From positions 741,001 to 805,000 of the forward strand of contig JAUIMM010000003.1 in assembly GCA_031769625.1 (NCBI GenBank): a DNA stretch of 64,000 bases. Direction: 5' to 3'. Source of the stretch: Taudactylus pleione (taxonomy: Eukaryota > Chordata > Amphibia > Anura > Myobatrachidae). Made by a program: the position numbers and the translations under genes. Shown in pieces: positions 63,218-64,000 of the stretch (its first letter is position 1; every line of letters starts with the position of its first letter). The notes below the pieces were generated by a model. It was given only the letters and a program-made list of their open reading frames with translations. It was not told the origin of the DNA and did no database searches.

Positions 63218-63698
63218 GCCCATATTCAATTTGGAGCGAAAAGCCGATTTTGCGTGTTTTTGGCGAAAACTTTTCGCCGATGACGTCATTTTCGCCTGTT
63301 TTGATTTTACTCCATATTCAATTTGGAAGACTTTCCGCCTAGGCGGAAAGTCAATGCAATGTAATAGGCAAAAAAGATTCGCCTATGAATAGCAGGCGGA
63401 AAAAAGTGCAGAATTGGGGTTTTGGGGTGCAACATTGCGGGAACCTCCCTGCAGCCTTCAGACAGTCCCCCAAAGGTACACTGCGTCCAAAAAAAATAAA
63501 AAAAAACACTTAAGGACACAAAAAAAATTAACTTTGAATTTGGGAGCGAAAAAAAAAATGTGGGGGTACAAAGATAAAAACTAGCAAACTTGACTCTGGG
63601 GGGGCCCCAAGTGTTTTTTTCATTGCAGGTGGATTTTTAATGATTTTTTCAACTTAACTTTAGCAACTTTAAAATATGCTGACCCCCATTTCCAAGGA
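63218..63698. mobile_element. Family D related element, right end not reached
   Basis: GGCCCATATTCAATTTGGAGC, then GAAAAGCCGATTTTG as in the 15.6-kb copy. It runs into the family F element at about 63700. Confidence 0.6.
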
Positions 63699-64000
63699 AT
63701 TGGTATGAAATACCGCCAGCCGCATGGCCGGCGGTTCGATTCCCGACGCAGCGGAAGCCCGACAGCGCTGGAAATCCCGATCGTGGATAGGTAAGTATCC
63801 ACTAACCTAACCTAACCCCCCTAACCCTAACCCTCCTTAGGGGTGCCTAACCCTAACTTCCCCCCCAAGTGCCTAACCCTAATCCCCACTCTAAGTGCCT
63901 AACCCTAACCACCCCCTTCCCCGCTGCCTAAACCTAAGTCCCCCGGGGGGGTGCCTAACCCTAAGTCCCCCCCGGGGGTGCCTAACCCTAACCCTCCCTT
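63699..64000. mobile_element. Family F element (copy 5), cut by the window end
   Basis: GGTATGAAATACCGCCAG start with the palindrome CCGCATGGCCGGCGG, then GTGCCTAACCCTAACC-type units to the last base of the window. Confidence 0.8.

Overview
This window looks like chromosomal DNA of a vertebrate with a large, repeat-rich genome, most probably an anuran amphibian. The evidence is one split zinc-finger gene with GT-AG introns, a DD34E Tc1-like transposase relic, a tRNA-derived SINE with the usual vertebrate tail, many short palindromic inverted-repeat elements, and long minisatellite arrays. Nothing looks bacterial: there are no operons, no rRNA, no intact tRNA gene and no CRISPR array. The species call is inference; the vertebrate call is secure.

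The one confidently recognised gene is gfi1b (growth factor independent 1B transcriptional repressor) on the + strand. Five coding exons lie at 19982-20093, 23039-23583, 25971-26108, 28219-28384 and 37485-37663. They join without a frame break into 379 residues: an N-terminal SNAG repressor motif, a variable middle, and six C2H2 zinc fingers. The first coding exon has a splice acceptor three bases before its ATG, so at least one non-coding 5' exon lies upstream and was not located. A weak candidate for the last two exons of another + strand gene lies at 770-840 and about 3532-3672.

Layout. 1-19 kb: mostly interspersed short elements, a telomere-like minisatellite (4.2-5.4 kb) and AT-rich DNA. 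20-37.7 kb: gfi1b. Its last intron (9.1 kb) is largely a 31-bp tandem repeat with higher-order structure (28.6-34.45 kb), which is interrupted by a 0.9-kb inverted-repeat insertion and followed by a stretch in inverted orientation. 37.7-39.1 kb: probable 3' UTR, carrying two inserted elements. 39.3-46.3 kb: a second, unrelated 31-bp satellite with two insertions, followed by an 80-bp minisatellite. 47-64 kb: dense nested transposons, including a broken Tc1 inside another element and a family-A element inside a family-A element, plus two more minisatellites.

Element families, named here for convenience. A: hAT-like, with 8-bp target duplications. B: TIR GGGCCTGATTCAG, 3-bp duplications. C: short near-perfect palindromes with ends like GGGGTCTATTTA or GGGGGAGATTTA. 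D: ends GGGCCGAATTCAATT. E: ends AGGTGCGTACACAC. F: ends with TACCGCC and carries CCTAACCCTAA-like interior DNA. G: ends GGTTCTCAAACTCGGTCCTC. H: ends GGCCGGGATGTA. Most of the window is explained by these families, the satellites and gfi1b. I found no previously undescribed multi-gene system. The most notable material is structural: satellite higher-order repeats within a haematopoietic regulator gene, orientation flips inside arrays, and datable nested insertions.
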